A program made the translations under genes and the position numbers. The notes beneath the pieces were generated by a model. It had not been told where the DNA came from and ran no database searches. It saw only the letters and a program-made list of their open reading frames with translations. Positions 6,584 through 6,761 of a stretch of DNA of 6,761 nt are shown here, in pieces (positions within the stretch are counted from its first letter, which is position 1; each line of letters starts with the position of its first letter). This DNA comes from an uncultured Subdoligranulum sp. GTDB lineage: Bacteria; Bacillota; Clostridia; Christensenellales; CAG-314. The stretch covers positions 1-6,761 of the forward strand of contig URVX01000059.1 in assembly GCA_900551395.1 (NCBI GenBank), written 5' to 3'.

Positions 6584-6711
6584 AATTTCGCGTTCAAAAT
6601 AAAGCGTATTGACATGGATTTTCAAAAATCTTTTGTCGAATACGTTATTTAAGCCCTTTAAGCTAGCCAAATTTCGTTGCAACGCCTTTTCCGCATTGAC
6701 ATGTCGATTTT
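6581..6711. repeat. Two imperfect copies of a 42-45 bp module upstream of gyrB
   Basis: Copy 1 is 6581-6622 and copy 2 is 6667-6711. In both, on the plus strand, CCAAATTTCG is followed after 14 or 15 unrelated bases by CGyATTGACATG and then GATTTT (directly in copy 1, after TC in copy 2). The copies are 86-87 bp apart and in the same orientation. Copy 1 ends exactly at the TGG of the gyrB extended -10, so the shared CGAAATTTGG (minus strand) is part of the promoter. Copy 2 has CTAGCT at the -10 position instead and looks like a dead or altered promoter copy, or a second regulator site. Confidence 0.6.
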
Positions 6712-6761
6712 GCGCTTTGCGTTAATTTTTGCTTTTTAAGCCGTTTTTCGCAAAAAAAGGG
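6623..6761. other. AT-rich upstream DNA with no supported gene
   Basis: Apart from copy 2 of the module described above, this right edge is AT-rich with stops in all useful frames. Two TTGACA hexamers on the plus strand (6609-6614 and 6696-6701) have no matching -10 at 16-18 bp. No terminator of an upstream gene is clear. Confidence 0.45.

Noticed and set aside
6526..6615. In-frame 30-codon N-terminal extension of gyrB starting at 6615
   Set aside because: It spans the extended -10 promoter, has no ribosome binding site, and the ATG at 6525 has a strong GGAGG and the family-typical N-terminus.
6609..6726. Two TTGACA hexamers on the plus strand as promoters of a rightward gene
   Set aside because: No -10 element at 16-18 bp from either, and no gene follows inside the window; they are better explained as part of the duplicated module.

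Overview
The window looks like a piece of a Gram-positive bacterial chromosome, most likely an uncultured Clostridia-type Firmicute. Three things suggest this: the short 636-residue GyrB without the large insertion of enterobacterial GyrB, the gyrB-gyrA operon, and strong AGGAGG-type ribosome binding sites with consensus sigma-A promoters. The finer placement (for example a Christensenellales-like gut lineage) is only an impression from protein style.

Left part (1-956, minus strand): the 5' part of a gene that runs off the window. It starts with TTG and encodes a signal-less protein with three parts: an N-terminal domain resembling the N-terminus of phage upper-baseplate/tail-fibre proteins (BppU-like), an alanine-rich helix, and two charged collagen-like Gly-X-Y blocks separated by a small non-collagen module. 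This is the accessory, probably phage-derived, part of the window. It has its own consensus promoter (TTGACA/TAAAAT), a leader of about 85 nt with three copies of an AAGGTC-containing repeat, and a hairpin just before the ribosome binding site.

Middle (957-2109): a divergent intergenic region, then hpt (hypoxanthine phosphoribosyltransferase, plus strand) with its own promoter and rho-independent terminator. A second, perfect GC-rich hairpin serves the convergent gyrase operon.

Right part (2110-6761, minus strand): a two-gene operon, gyrB then gyrA, encoding both subunits of DNA gyrase, with a 12-bp gap and a ribosome binding site that touches the gyrB stop codon. It is driven by an extended -10 promoter. 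Upstream DNA holds two imperfect copies of a module of about 42-45 bp, one of which abuts the -10 element. GyrA and GyrB together form the A2B2 supercoiling enzyme; hpt is an independent purine-salvage gene.

Most of the window is ordinary housekeeping sequence. The parts worth a second look are the collagen-like phage-type gene with its leader architecture and the duplicated gyrB upstream module. I see no convincing new multi-gene system, because only one gene fragment of the accessory region is inside the window.
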